Below are positions 35,101 to 46,300 of a stretch of DNA of 64,000 nt, in pieces (position 1 is the stretch's first letter; every line of letters starts with the position of its first letter). Location of the stretch: the NCBI GenBank assembly GCA_025917655.1, contig CP084613.1:868001-932000 (forward strand), written 5' to 3'. The notes beneath the pieces are model-generated. The model saw only the letters and a list, made by a program, of their open reading frames with translations, ran no database searches and was not told the origin of the DNA. Position numbers and translations under genes: made by a program. Origin of the DNA: Chlorella sorokiniana (lineage: Eukaryota > Chlorophyta > Trebouxiophyceae > Chlorellales > Chlorellaceae).

Positions 35101-37832
35101 AACACGCTGCAGGCGAGGCGGGCCGGGGTGGTGGTGGCGTGTGTGTGTGTGGGGCGCGGTGGGGAAGGGGGAGGGCAAGGGTGGAACATCAATTACCGTG
35201 CGTGGTGAAGAGTGTGGGCATCTGGTAGCAGGGGGCGCAAGTCCATTCCCTGGGCACAGCAGGCATGTGCGGCTGGCTGGCTGGCGCATCCCAACCGCGG
35301 CACTGCCCCCTGCGTGCTGGTGACTGCTGCTACGGCTCACACGGCCTTTCTTTCCGCACACCCCCTGCCCCATCACGCGGTGCCTCGTTCCACCCGCCCT
35401 CCCCCTGCCCCCTCCAGTTCCTGGCCAAGAAGCAGTCGACGGTGCGGGCGGCGGACCTGTCGGGGCTGCGGGTGGGGCAGAAGGACATGACCAAGGGCGC
35501 CTTTGCGGTGTGGGGAGAGCTGCTGCAGAAGAAGGTGCGCCCCCAGCTGCGGCAGGCAGCCCAGCACGGCGCCAGGGAACCGTCAGCCGGGGCACACAGA
35601 CCACTCAAGCGCAGCCGGGCGGGCTCGAGGCGCCGCCAGCAGGGGGTGTGGCTTGTCCTTGCCTTCCCCCAAGGCTCGCCTGCGCTTTCGCCCGTGTGCA
35701 GAAGGCGCCGGGCATTGTGGGGCGCGCTGCGGGGGGGGAGGCTCAGCGCGTGGCGCGCCTCTACGACATGCTGGCAGACTTTGGGGAGGGGGAGCTGGTG
35801 CTGGGGTGAGAGTCTCGTGCTGCGGTGGTGCCTGTACCGTGCCGCTGCACTTGCGGTTCTTGCGGGATGGCTGAGGTGGGCGCCAGCATTGCCCAAGGTG
35901 TGCCAGCTGGCCAAGCATGCCGCCCCACCCAGCCTGACCGGGGACGTGTGCACTCTCTCCCCACACACCGCAGCGGCGTGCACCAGAATGTGCTGGGCCT
36001 GCGCTACTTTGACATGGCCATGCAGCGCACCGCGGGTAGGCTCTCTAAGTGGGGGCGGGTCGCAAGGGAGGGGCGGTAGAGACTGACAGGCAGGCAGTGG
36101 CCGGGGCCGCAGCAGGGCTCAGAGAGCTGCCAGACATGCGCTTTGGTGGGCCCTCGGCCGCCCCTTGCCCTCCACCCAACACCGACGCCGCAACACCTGC
36201 ATGCGTTGCATTACACTGCACCAGCAGCACATTTCCCCACCATCCCCAGGAAGCACCCCAACACCCGTCCCCCCACCCACCCACCCACACACACACACCA
36301 CCCCAACCCACCTCACCCGCAGCCGTGCTGCGCCAGCTGGGCGATGCAGACGCCTTCCTGCGCGCCTGCCACCGCCGCGCCGACTTCTCGCTGGTCAAGT
36401 ACGTGCCCGCCCCGCTGGTGCTGGTGGGCGGCGTGGTGGCGGGGCCAGACAGGTGGGTGTGGGTGTCTTGTATGTGTGGGTGTGTGGGTGGCGTTGGGGT
36501 GGGGTGGGGGGCTGGTCCTGCATGCATACTGCAGGGCTTCAGTGGCTCCCTCCTCCCAGATTCAAGGGATGGCTCCAGAGTGGCTGGGGTGTGCAGGGTG
36601 CTGGCCAGGGTCGGGAGCCAGTGCCCGCTCGTGTCCCTGACTTCCCTCACCGTACTTGGCCGTACGTTGTACTGATTTGTGCCCCTCATACACTGTCTCT
36701 CGCCCCTCCCACTGCTCCCCTCAGGCCCCAGCTGCAGTGGCCCCGCGCGTCGTTCGAGGCGCAGCGGCGCCAGGCCGCCACCGCCTCGCTGCTGCAGGCC
36801 TGGATGCTGGGGGTGGCGCCTCTGTCGCTGGCTGCCGCCGGCCGCCGCGGGTTGCTGCTGGAGGTGCTGCCGGCGCTGATGCACGTGGCGGCGCCCGCGC
36901 TGCGCCCCGTCTCGCAGCAACTCTACTCCGCGGCGGAGCAGGAGGAGGCCAGGTGGGGGGCTGAGGGCCGGGGGAGTGCTGAAGGCAAGAGAAGATCTGT
37001 CCGGCTGGAGCTGGTGCATCAAGAAAAACTCCTCTGTGCGGTGCAGGCGGCTTGTGGACACGCTGCTGCGGTACAACCTGAGGTACTGCCTGGACCCAGC
37101 AGCCCAGGAGGCGGAAGCCGCCGAGCTGGCGGCACGGCAGGCGCAGGACGCGGGCGGCGCCGCCGCGGCCGACCCGCAGCCGCAGCAGCAGCAGCAGCAG
37201 CAGGGGCGGGCCGCGCTGGGCGAGGCGCCGCTGCGCTTCCGTCCCGCCGTGCACCGCGCCTGCCTCTTCCCGGTGCGGAGCTGGTGCCGTCTGCTGTTGT
37301 GCATGCAGTGGCTGCACGCTGCACAGCCCCTGGGCACACGCCCACCAAGGTGCCCGCTCCTCTCCCCCTCCCCCATGATTCACGCAGGGCATGCCCCCAA
37401 GGGCAAGCAGCTGCCCGCGGCGGTGCGCCAGACCCTGAGCCACGAGGCGGACATGGAAGCCATCCGCAGGGCAGACGCCTCCCGCGCAGGGCCCCACCGT
37501 GGCGGCGGCGACAGCCCCGCCGCCGCCATTGCAGCGCCCAGCCAGCCCCGCTCCCAGGCAGCGCCGCTGCCCGGCCCCGTCCCGCTGACGCTCGCGCAGC
37601 GCATGCAGGCAGCCGGCACGGCGGCCGCGCGGCGCGGAAGCAGGCGGCGGCTGCGCAGGGCAAGGGCACGTGGCTGGACGCGATGAAGGAGCAGCGGCAG
37701 GCGCGGGCGTGTGCGGCGGGCGGCGAGCGCGGCGCGGGCGGCGGCCGCCGCGCCTTCTCCGTGCTGTACGTGTTCCATGAGGGGGTGACAAACGCGGTCA
37801 AGCGCCCCGTGCTGATGAGCAGCCTGCTGTGA
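32138..37832 (+). CDS. CTF18: Chromosome transmission fidelity protein 18 (alternative RFC large subunit)
   Basis: CTF18 is the large subunit of the RFC-like clamp loader for sister-chromatid cohesion and replication checkpoints. The start at 32138 reads MDIDEFEDFLD. After an Ala/Gln-rich stretch come REVFRVAGPSLEVTSESGER, SSLWVQKHAPRSYIDLLSDE, VILIAGP-P-GLGKTTLAHVCA (Walker A, split by an intron), YRPLEINASDDR, CVIIDEIDGATGG (Walker B), IVNAPAGKA, IICICNDLYAPALRPLRDVA (sensor 1 Asn), FHFRKP, TECDIRSCLNTLQ (sensor 2) and FLAKKQSTVRAADLSG. The C-terminal part has HQNVLGLRYFDMAMQ and ends VLYVFHEGVTNAVKRP, matching the human NEGVSNAVRR end. C runs at 33785-33789 (Walker A) and 34741-34744 are one base short. 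More than ten introns, one with long GT repeats. Confidence 0.93.
34130..34182 (+). repeat. GT-rich microsatellite in a CTF18 intron
   Basis: Two (GT)n blocks split by a TAAGTAGGGTGGTG motif, which itself occurs more than once in the intron. Confidence 0.85.
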
Positions 37833-38013
37833 GCCACCCACCGCTCCCTGTGTCACTCGCAAACCTTAAAAATCACTGCCTTGGCCTGTTCACAGCGCCG
37901 CAAGGCCAAGCTGGCCTTGTGGCCCCACCCAGGACACCACACACCAAGGTCTTCCTTTTCCTCACAATCATTCCGTGCCCCCGCTTGGCCCCTGGGCACA
38001 GCTGGTGTGGCGT

Positions 38014-38018
38014 GTTAC
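38014..38018 (-). terminator. TGTAA polyadenylation signal of the UDP-sugar transporter
   Basis: TGTAA on the minus strand just after the likely stop at 38034-38036. It shows that the longer open frame continuing to 37873 is not translated. Confidence 0.55.
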
Positions 38019-38033
38019 AGGAGCACCCGGCGG

Positions 38034-40353
38034 TCAGGCCTGCTTCTGGGGGGGGGCGCGCGTGCCGCCGGCTCTTGGTCCAGGAGGAGATCAGCAGGCC
38101 GCTGAACACTAGCGCCACCGCCACCCACTGCTGCGGCAGCAGCGGGTTGGCGTTCCACAGCACTGCAGGAAGGGGAGGCAGGAGGGGGAGGAAGGGATCA
38201 GCAACCGCCCATGGCCGCCCGCCAGCCGCTGCCGGGCTTGGGCGCCCCTGGGCAGGCTGGTGAGGAGCCCTGCAGGAGGCGTCTGGCCCACCGCTGACCC
38301 ACCGCTGAGCAGGATGTTGAAGAACTTGCGCGTGGTGGTGACCAGGGTGTTGAGCAGGGAGCCAAAGCGCTTGATGGTGGCGAAGATGAAGAGCTGGCCC
38401 ACCGCGCCGCACAGGCAGAAGAGCAGCACGTAGGTGGCGGCCTGAGTGGAGGGGGCAGGCCGGGTATGTGATGTAATGCTCGCGTGTATGAGCAGATGCG
38501 AGCGGTATTCGTGGAGGAGGTGGGTGAGGGGAGTGGGGAAGGTATGCACATGCAGCATGCGTATCCAACGTCGCCAGCCCCGGCCAGGGCAGCGGGCGGC
38601 ACCGGTGCCAGCATCTCGCAGCGGCAGCGGCACCGCGGCGCAGCGAGACGTGCCATTCCCCACCTCTGGGTGCTGCGTGCAGAAGGCCAGCAGCTCTCGG
38701 CCCATGCCGGTGAGCAGGAACAGGGGGGCACATAGTAGAGGCCGCACCAAAAGTTCATCCAGCACATCATGTGCAGCGCGCTGCCGTGGCGGTACCGCCG
38801 GTGGATCTCGTCCTGAGGCGCAGCGGCGGCGGCGTGGGGGCGCGGAAAAGGCGTCACCAAAACCGAATCGGAGGGGGTGCGCGGCCTGGCTGGAGGGGTT
38901 CACTCAGCACGAGGGAGGTGCGCGAGTGTGTGGGGCGCGTCTTATACCGACCCGCGCATGAGTTGCGCGAGCCGGCCATGAGTGGCGCCCTGGTTTGGTG
39001 TGGCAGCCGTTGACTTGCGGCGGGCAATACGGGGCTGCCGCGCCGTCGGACTTCGCGGCTGCGGGAGGGGCGGCTGCCGCTGGGGCACCGCTCCCTCCGG
39101 CGCCGCCCCGCTCCCCCTCCCAGAATGCATTTCAGGCACCCCTACAAACATCTCGTAAACTGGCCCGCACAGTCCCTTATAGATAATGAAGTTTCGATTG
39201 CACTGCCCAATCACCTGCGCCGCGTTTGTGTACCCATCGAGCACGAGGTTCACCAGGCACAGCCCGTAGCCCAGCGGGGCGTTGGGGGCCGCCAGCTTGC
39301 GCGTCACCTTGCTGCTGCTCTTCAGGCCAAACAGCCCCACTCCCGCTGCAGGGCGCAGCAGGCGCAGGCACGTCGCCTCGGGCCGTGCCCGCCAGCGGCA
39401 GCCGGCACATGTGCGCGGGAAGGGTGGGGGCGCGGCGCGCGGCAAGCAGGCTGCATCCACCTGAGATGGCCAGGCAGCAGGTGTACTCTAGCATGCTGTA
39501 CCGCTTGCCATGCAGTACGGTGCCCATCACCATGACAGGGATCATTTTGGATGACTTGGCCAGCACCTGAGAGGGGCAGAAAGGGACACAGGTTGAGCGT
39601 CATCGCAGTCGCAGTCGCATGGAGGGGCCACCCGATACCAGGAATGCTGCGGTGCAAAGAGGAGCTCCAATGGGCGCACACCCTGTTAGGGGCTGCCGAC
39701 AAGCCTCGATCGCGACGCCGGTGCCTGAGGCTCGCTTGCAACACCTGCACCCCCGCTGCTGCTGCTGGCACCGGATACCCAGCTTGCCTCCCCACCCTAG
39801 CACGCTGCACATGCACTGGGTCAAGCAGGCGCGGCACCTGGGCGGGGTAGCTGATGGATTTGAGGGCCTGCAGGCCGCAGGCGGGCCCCACGCAGTTTGT
39901 GATGGCGGGCTTCCAGTAGGCGGTGAAGGGAGGCTGCTGCTGTCCCTCCTTCCTGCAGCAGGCAGCCGACACACAGGCTTGTTTGGGCACTGCGCACTGA
40001 ACGTGCGGCCGTGGAGCCACTGACTGCGGCAACGGCTGCTGCTGTGCCGCAAGAGATGACCCTCGCCGCTGCCACGGCCGCCGACTGCCGTCGGGCTGGC
40101 GGCAACAATTGCAACAATGCACGTCTGCGCACCGCTTGTCGAACAGAGCCAGCAGCAGGCCGGCCCAGATGAAGCAGACCCAGCACTGCACGGCGTTCAG
40201 GGAGGACAGGTGCGAGAAGCGCGCGCCATCTGCGCCGAATTTCTTGGTGCTGAGTGTCTCCTGCACCACGCCTTGTGTAAGATAGCTGCCATAAATGCCT
40301 GCCACACAAACCAACAGAAGCAAAGCCGACTTCAGTCGAGATGGAGCTCCCAT
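38034..40353 (-). CDS. ER UDP-galactose/UDP-glucose transporter (UTR1/SLC35B1 type)
   Basis: The ATG at 40353 gives MGAPSRLKSALLLLVCVAGI then YGSYLTQGVVQETLSTKKFG, the first helix and loop of SLC35B-type carriers. Further exons supply LNAVQCWVCFIWAGLLLALF, YWKPAITNCVGPACGLQALK, SISYPAQVLAKSSKMIPVM (the conserved PAQ-LAKSSK-IPVM motif), LFGLKSSSKV, GYGLCLVNLVLDGYTNAAQ, MMCWMNFWCGLYYVP, FCLCGAVGQLFIFATIKRFG, LNTLVTTTRKFFNILLS and LWNANPLLPQQWVAVALVFS. The fold has about ten membrane helices. The protein imports UDP-sugars into the ER for folding quality control and glycan work. A nine-G run at 38048-38056 makes the last residues uncertain. The preferred stop at 38034-38036 gives an ending near RRHARPPQKQA. 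G run 38723-38728 is one base short. Confidence 0.9.
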
Positions 40354-40583
40354 TCTGGCTTTTTGGCCCAAGGCCCGGCCGACAACAAGCCTGCGACCGA
40401 TCGAAATGAGCACCACACGCCCGGTCCGTAAGTGATGCATTTGGCATGGCTCAGTACCTGCAGGTTGTCCTGCGCCTCTGCCACACGCTTCAGGGACGCT
40501 CTAGCATGGCGATCTGGACGTCTACACACCAGAAAAGGCGTTCTACACCTCACTGTCCCTGCGTTCTTCCCCTCAGCTTTGAC

Positions 40584-42610
40584 ATGGCATCTGAGCAGGT
40601 TTCTCACGATGGTTCCTCCTTCTCCGGTGGTCCTTCCGATCCTGCCCCTGCGCCGGCTCGCAAGCGCCTGCAACTGAAGCCACGCGACCCCCAGGCTGCG
40701 GCCCGACTTGAAGCAGAGCGCCAGGCGCACCTCAGCTCCAAGGTGTGCCCCCTTGTGCTTTATCAGTTCGTACAAAGACAGGTTTGTGTTCCCCTGCCCC
40801 CCTCGACACGCATCGACACGATGGGTGGAACCACCCTGCCAGGGTTCCCCCTGCAAGGCGTTGGCAGCACAAACATCACGGCAGCAACCTTCAGACACCT
40901 CACGATCTACAGCGTAGAGTGGTACGCCCAGCTTGGGGCTGCCGCCCACACTGCGCCGCCGCCCTGTGCCGCCCTGTGCAGAACCCCTTTGGCGCTGCCA
41001 AGCCGCGGGAGGCCATAATTGCGGAGAAGCTGGGCAAGACCGAGGAGGAGGTGCTGAAGGAGGAGGTGTCGAAGGAGAAGCTGCACGTGAGGGGGACTGG
41101 CGGGGCAGGCGGGCCGGGTGGCCGACGGGGCGGTCGAGGGGCAGCTTCAGCGGCCGCGCCCGCCGCCCTCGGGCCTCAGCCAGCAACCCTCCGTCGCTGC
41201 TCCCCCTTGCGTCCGCTGCGCAGCTTCGCCTGAGCGGCGCGCAGCTGGAGGAGAAGCGGGAGGCGGAGGCGGCGGTGAAGGAGGTGGCGGAGCAGCTGGA
41301 GGTGGAGGAGGATGGGGCCAAGCGCGCCCAGCTGGCGGCTGAGCTGGAGACACGTCAGCGCAAGCTGGACGACCTCATGGAGCAGTTTGCGGTGAGGGGG
41401 CTGCCTGCCTGCCGGGAGCGGGAGGCTGGGGCAGCAGCGGCAGGGGGCGGTCCTGGCAGCCGCTCCTGACTCGCTGGGAGTGCGTCTCTCTGCGCATGTG
41501 CGTGTGCTTGCGCGTGCGGCAGCTGCCGCCTCGAGGCCCATATGGCATGCCGTGGGCTCCGTCCACAGCTGACTTGGGCTGGTACCAGCAGTAGAGGGTC
41601 TGGTGCAAGGGTCGCTCGCAAGCGCGGCGGCGTTTGCCCGCTGCCGCCAACCTGCCCGGCATGCCGCCGCCCTGCACTCGCGCAGAAGATCACTCTGGAG
41701 ACGGCGCTGTCGGGGGCGCCCCCGCGTCTCCCAGATCCGCCAGCAGCAGCAGGCGGCGCAGCCGGAGCAGGCGGGCGCCGGCGCCGGCCGGCGGCCGCTA
41801 CGGGGGCGGCGCGCCGGCGGCAGCTTTGGCGGCCGAGAGTTCAACGACGCCGGCTTTGGCGGCCGCGGCGGCGGCGGCGGCCGCGGTGGCGGCGGCCGCG
41901 GCTTCAGCGGTTACCAGCAGCGCGGCGGCTTCTCCGACAGCTACCAGCAGGGGCCCGAGCGCCAGGGCAGCCAGGGGCGGCGTGGCGGCGGCGGCGGCGC
42001 CCGCCTGCCAGAGTGGGCCCTGGACGACTCGGCGGGTGAGCCCCCAAACTGGACCTGTGTCCTTCACCTGTCGTGCGGCTGCTGCTGTGGTGGGGCTGGT
42101 CGTGCAGCAACACGGCTCGGGTGCACTTCCCTGCTCCCACCCTCCTGCGCCGCCCTGCCCTAACCCGCTCCCCGCTGTCCTGCTGCACGCAGACGCCGGC
42201 TTTTACGACGCCCCAGCCGCCACGTCCGCCTTCATCGCCAGTGGCGGGTACCAGAGCGCCGCCTCCGCCTCCGCCGCCGGCTTCGGCAACGGCAGCTACA
42301 GCGGCGGCGGCGGTGGCGGCGGCAGGGGCCGCGGCGGCCGCGGCGGTGGGCGCGGCGGCGGCCACCGCTACGGCAACGGTGGCTATGACTCCGGCGGTGA
42401 GCTGCCCTGCCTGAAAGCGTCCGCCCTGCTGGAAAGCGTTCGGGCTGGCAGTAACAAGGAGGCGGCGGCCCGGCTGGTGCTGGTTACGTGACCTGTTGCC
42501 TTGCTGCCGCCGCCGCAACCCCTGCAGGCTTCCAGGGCCGGGGCCTGGGTGGAGAGTTTGAGTTCAGCGAGGGGGACAGCACCTTTGGGACGGGCCAGGA
42601 CCGCTTCTGA
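40584..42610 (+). CDS. RGG/GGYGG-rich RNA-binding protein with eIF4B-like NPFGxAKPRE motif
   Basis: The start at 40584 reads MASEQVSHDGSSFSGG. KRLQLKPRDPQAAARLEAER leads into NPFGAAKPREAIIAEKLG, the repeated signature of eIF4B/eIF4H-like translation factors. A charged coiled-coil-like block follows (LSGAQLEEKREAEAAVKEVA, ELETRQRKLDDLMEQFA). The C-terminal half is RGG-rich: FGGREFNDAGFGGRG, RGFSGYQQRGGFSDSYQQG, ARLPEWALDD, and a second Gly-rich block with GYDSGG. The gene ends GEFEFSEGDSTFGTGQDRF. LPEWALDD and FEF-DS-F are like eIF4B C-terminal elements. Frame slips in the exon near 41730-41810 obscure about 30 residues. No RRM was seen. The eIF4B identity is probable but rests on motifs. Confidence 0.6.
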
Positions 42611-43309
42611 CGTGGCGCACCCCTGGGCGCCGCCTGAGGCCGCCACACATCGGCATGCTGCCCTGCACGTTTTGCTGCTCCTTGCGGCGGCCCGCTGGCC
42701 CTCTACATGCCGAGCCACAGCTGCGGGGGCTTGGCTGCGTTGCACATTGGCTGCTGCTGAGCGCGCCGCCTCCTGAGCACCTCTGCGCTGGTGGCGGGTG
42801 GCTGCTCCTTGCTGTAGGCTCTCCCTGCTCTGTCCCCTCTGTCCCCTCGGTTCACCCAGCCCTGCAGCGCAATTTTTCAACAGATGAGGCATCCTTCTCG
42901 GCACCTCCCAACCCTTCTCCCAAATCGTTTCTCGGCATGTAAGACCCCAAGCAAAGGCATGCATGGGCGGTTTGCTGGACCCAGATGGAGGGGCAAGGCA
43001 TGGCAGGAGCAACGGCAGCAGGCCCCTGCTTGCGACAGCCGCGGCTGTCACGCCCAAGCTGCCCTCTTGCGTCGTTTCCCGACCTGCCCGCTGGGGACTG
43101 CTTGCAAACCCGCCCGCCACCTCTTGGCACGTAACTGCCCGCCCGGATGGGCGCATCCCAAGCTGGCAAACAGGAACGCAGCCAAAGTTTTCAGCTTCCG
43201 TGGCAAAGAAGGCCACCAACACTGTGTCGCATACGGAAAAGGTGTGCACGCTCCATGAAGGGTTCTCACAAGGGACAGGAACACACGAGCAAAGCTGGGA
43301 GGGGGTTCA
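42611..43309. other. Intergenic region with the start of the duplicated block
   Basis: The first part is the 3' flank of the eIF4B-like gene. From about 42940 the sequence is a clear diverged copy of 52180-52480, for example around the GGATGGGCGCATCCCAAGC and TTCTCACAAGG stretches, so this is the left end of the tandem duplication and the 3' UTR of the ankyrin gene. Confidence 0.65.
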
Positions 43310-46300
43310 TCAGGCATCACAGCCGAAAGCATTCATCAGGATGCAAGGAAAGATATCAGAGGGCAAGGCCACCCTGCGCCGACGCTGGGAGACGTGCAGG
43401 CACTGCAACGTTGTGCGCAGGCGCGCTGCATCGACAGGAGACAGCCGCTGCACAACCTTGCGGGCCTGGTATGCTGACCAGGTGAGAGCGGCTGGCAGGG
43501 CGCGCAGGATGCCTGGGCAGGGGGCTGGGATGTGCCGCCACTCGGCGCTGGAGAGGGGCACCCGAGCAGACACATAATCAGCCAGTAGGTGCAGCCCGTG
43601 GGGACCAGCATCAAGTAAAATGAACAGGTCGTCTTCCCTGGGTGCTGCTGCTGCATGGAGCAGGAGGCTGGCAGCCGCAGAATGCGGAACGCCATGGCCA
43701 TGGTGGAGAGCCAGCTGGAGCGGCGGGTAGCCTGCCCGTGTTGCCCGCGTTGCAGCTTCCGGGGCAGCATCCAGCAGCTGCTGCACCACTAATGTGTGGC
43801 CATGCACAGCCGCCAGATGCAGCGGCAGGCAACCATCAGGCGTGGGCTTCAGCGCCACGTGCAGAGCAGCATCAAGCAGGTGCTGCACCACTGCCGTGTG
43901 GCCATCCTGTGCCGCATAATGCAGCGGCAGCCAGCCTTGCTGAGTTGCCTGCCTCGCGGCCTCAGGAGCTGCCTCCAGGAGATGCTGCACCACTGCCGTG
44001 CGGCCATTCTGCGCCGCCACGTGCAGCGGCAGCCAGCCTCGCTCGTTCGGCTGCATCGCGGCCTCAGCAGCTGCCTCCAGGAGATGCTGCACCACTGCTG
44101 TGTGGCCATTCTGCGCTGCAAGGTGCAGCGATAGCCAGCCATTCTCGTTCGGTTTTGTTGCAGCCTCAGCGGCTGGCCCCAGCAGCTGCTGCACAACTGC
44201 CGTGTGGCCTGTCGCCGCCGCCACATGCAACGGCAGCCAGCCAGCCTTTGTTGCCTGCATCGCGGCCTCGACAGCTGCCACCAGCAGCTGCTGCACCACT
44301 GCCGTGTGGCCATTCTGCGCTGCCGAATGCAGCGGCAGCCAACCTTCCAAAGTTGCCTGCATTGCGGCCTCAGCAGCTGTCGCCAGCAGCTGCTGCACTA
44401 CCGCCGTGTGGCCATTCTGCGCTGCCAAATGCAGCGGCAGCCCGCCCTCTTCTGTTGCCTGCATCGCGGCCTCGCCAGCTGTTGCCAGCAGTTGCTGCAC
44501 CACTGCCGCGTGGCCTATCTCCGCTGCCCCATGCAGCGGCAGAAAACCGCCAGGCGTTGGCACCAACGCCGCCTGCGGGCAACATCAAGTAGCTGCTGCA
44601 CCACTGCCGAGTGGCCTGTCGCCCCCACTGCCGCAAGATGCAGCGGCAGCAAACCTTCCTCAGTTGCTTGCATTGTGGCCTCGGCGGCTGCAGCCAGCAG
44701 CTGCTGCACCACTGCCGTGTGGCCTTTCTGTGCCGCATAATGCAGAGGCAGCCAGCCTGTCTCATCCGGTTTTATGGCAGCCTCAGCAGCTGCCACCAGC
44801 AGCTGCTGCACCACTGCCGTGTGGCCTTTTGCCGCCGCAAAATGCAGCGGCAGCCAGCCTTCCTCAGTTGCTTGCATTGTGGCATCAGCGGCTGCCGCCA
44901 GCAGCTGCTGCACCACTGCCGTGTGGCCATTCCATGCCGCATAATGCAGCGGCAGCCGGCCTGTCTCATCTCGTTTTGCTGCAGCCTCAGCAGCTGCCCC
45001 CAGCAGCTGCTGCACCACTGCTGCGTGGTCATTCCGCGCCGCAAAATGCAGCGGCAGCCAGCCTTTCTCGTTTGCCTGCATCGCGGCCGCAGCAGCTGCC
45101 GCCAGCAGCTGTTGCACTACTGCCGTGTGGCCATCCTCCGCCGCTAGATGCAGCAGCAGACATCCATCATTCGTAGCTTGCATCGCGGCTCCCGCAGGTG
45201 CCCCCAGCAGATGCTGCACCACTGCCGCGTGGCCATTCTGTGCCGCAAAATGCAGTGGCAGCCAGCCATCCTCGTCCCGCTGTGTCCCAGACTCAGCAGC
45301 TGCCGCCAGCAACTGCTGCACCACTGCCGTGTGGCCATTCCATGCCGCCACATGCAGCGGCAGCCAGCCGTCCTCGTCCGGTCTTGTCGCAGCCTCAGCA
45401 GCTGCCGCCAGAAGCTGCTGCACCACTGCCGTGTGGCCATTCTGTGCTGCTACATGCAGCGGCAGCAAGCCTTTCTCGTTTGCCTGCATCGTGGCCGCAG
45501 CAGTTGCCGCCAGCAGCTGCTGCACCACTGCCGTGTGACCTTTCGCCGCCGCCACATGCAACGGCAGGCAGCCTTTCTCGGTTGCCTGCATCGCAGCCTC
45601 AGAGGCTGCCGCCAGCAGCTGCTGCACCACTGCTGCGTGGCCATTTTGTGCAGCATAATGCAGCGGCAGCCAGCCTTCCTCGGTTGCCTGCATCGCTGCC
45701 TCAGAGGCTATCGCCAGCAGCTGCTCCACCACTGCCGTGTAGCCATCTTGTGCTGCCACAAGCAGCGGCAGCCAGCCTTCCTCGGTTACCTGCATCGCGG
45801 CCTCAGAGGCTATCGCCAGCAGCTGCTGCACCACTGCCGTGTGGCCGCGCACCGTTGCCACATGCAGCGGCAGCAAACCGCCAGGAATTGGCACCAACGC
45901 CGTCTGCGGGACAGCATCTAGTAGCTCTTGCACCACTGCCGTGTGGCCATGCCATGCCGCAAAATGCAGCGGCAGCCAGCCTTCCTCGTTTTCCTGCATC
46001 GCGGCCTCAGCAGCTGCCGCCAGCAGCTGCTGCACCACTGCTGTATGGCCATACTGCGCTGCCACATGCAGCGGCAGCCAGCCTTCGTCAGTTGCTTGCA
46101 TCGCGGCCTCAGCAGCTGCCGCCACCAGCTGCTGCACCACTGCTGTGTGGCCGTTCACAGCCGCTAGATGCAACGGCAGCAAGCCTTCCTCGTCCGGTCT
46201 TGTCGCAGTCTCAGCAGCTGCCGCCAGCAGCTGCTGCACCACTGCTGCGTGGCCATTCTGGGCTGCCTTATGCAGCGGCAGCCAGCCTTCCTCAGTTGCC

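Noticed and set aside
37873-38033. C-terminal extension of the UDP-sugar transporter to 37873
   Set aside because: A TGTAA signal at 38014-38018 and an in-frame TGA reachable after the unreliable nine-G run both place the end near 38034.
43310-44580. Two separate ankyrin genes meeting near 44540
   Set aside because: Repeat phase and consensus continue across the junction once a single missing base in the GGG run is allowed; no start or promoter is needed there.
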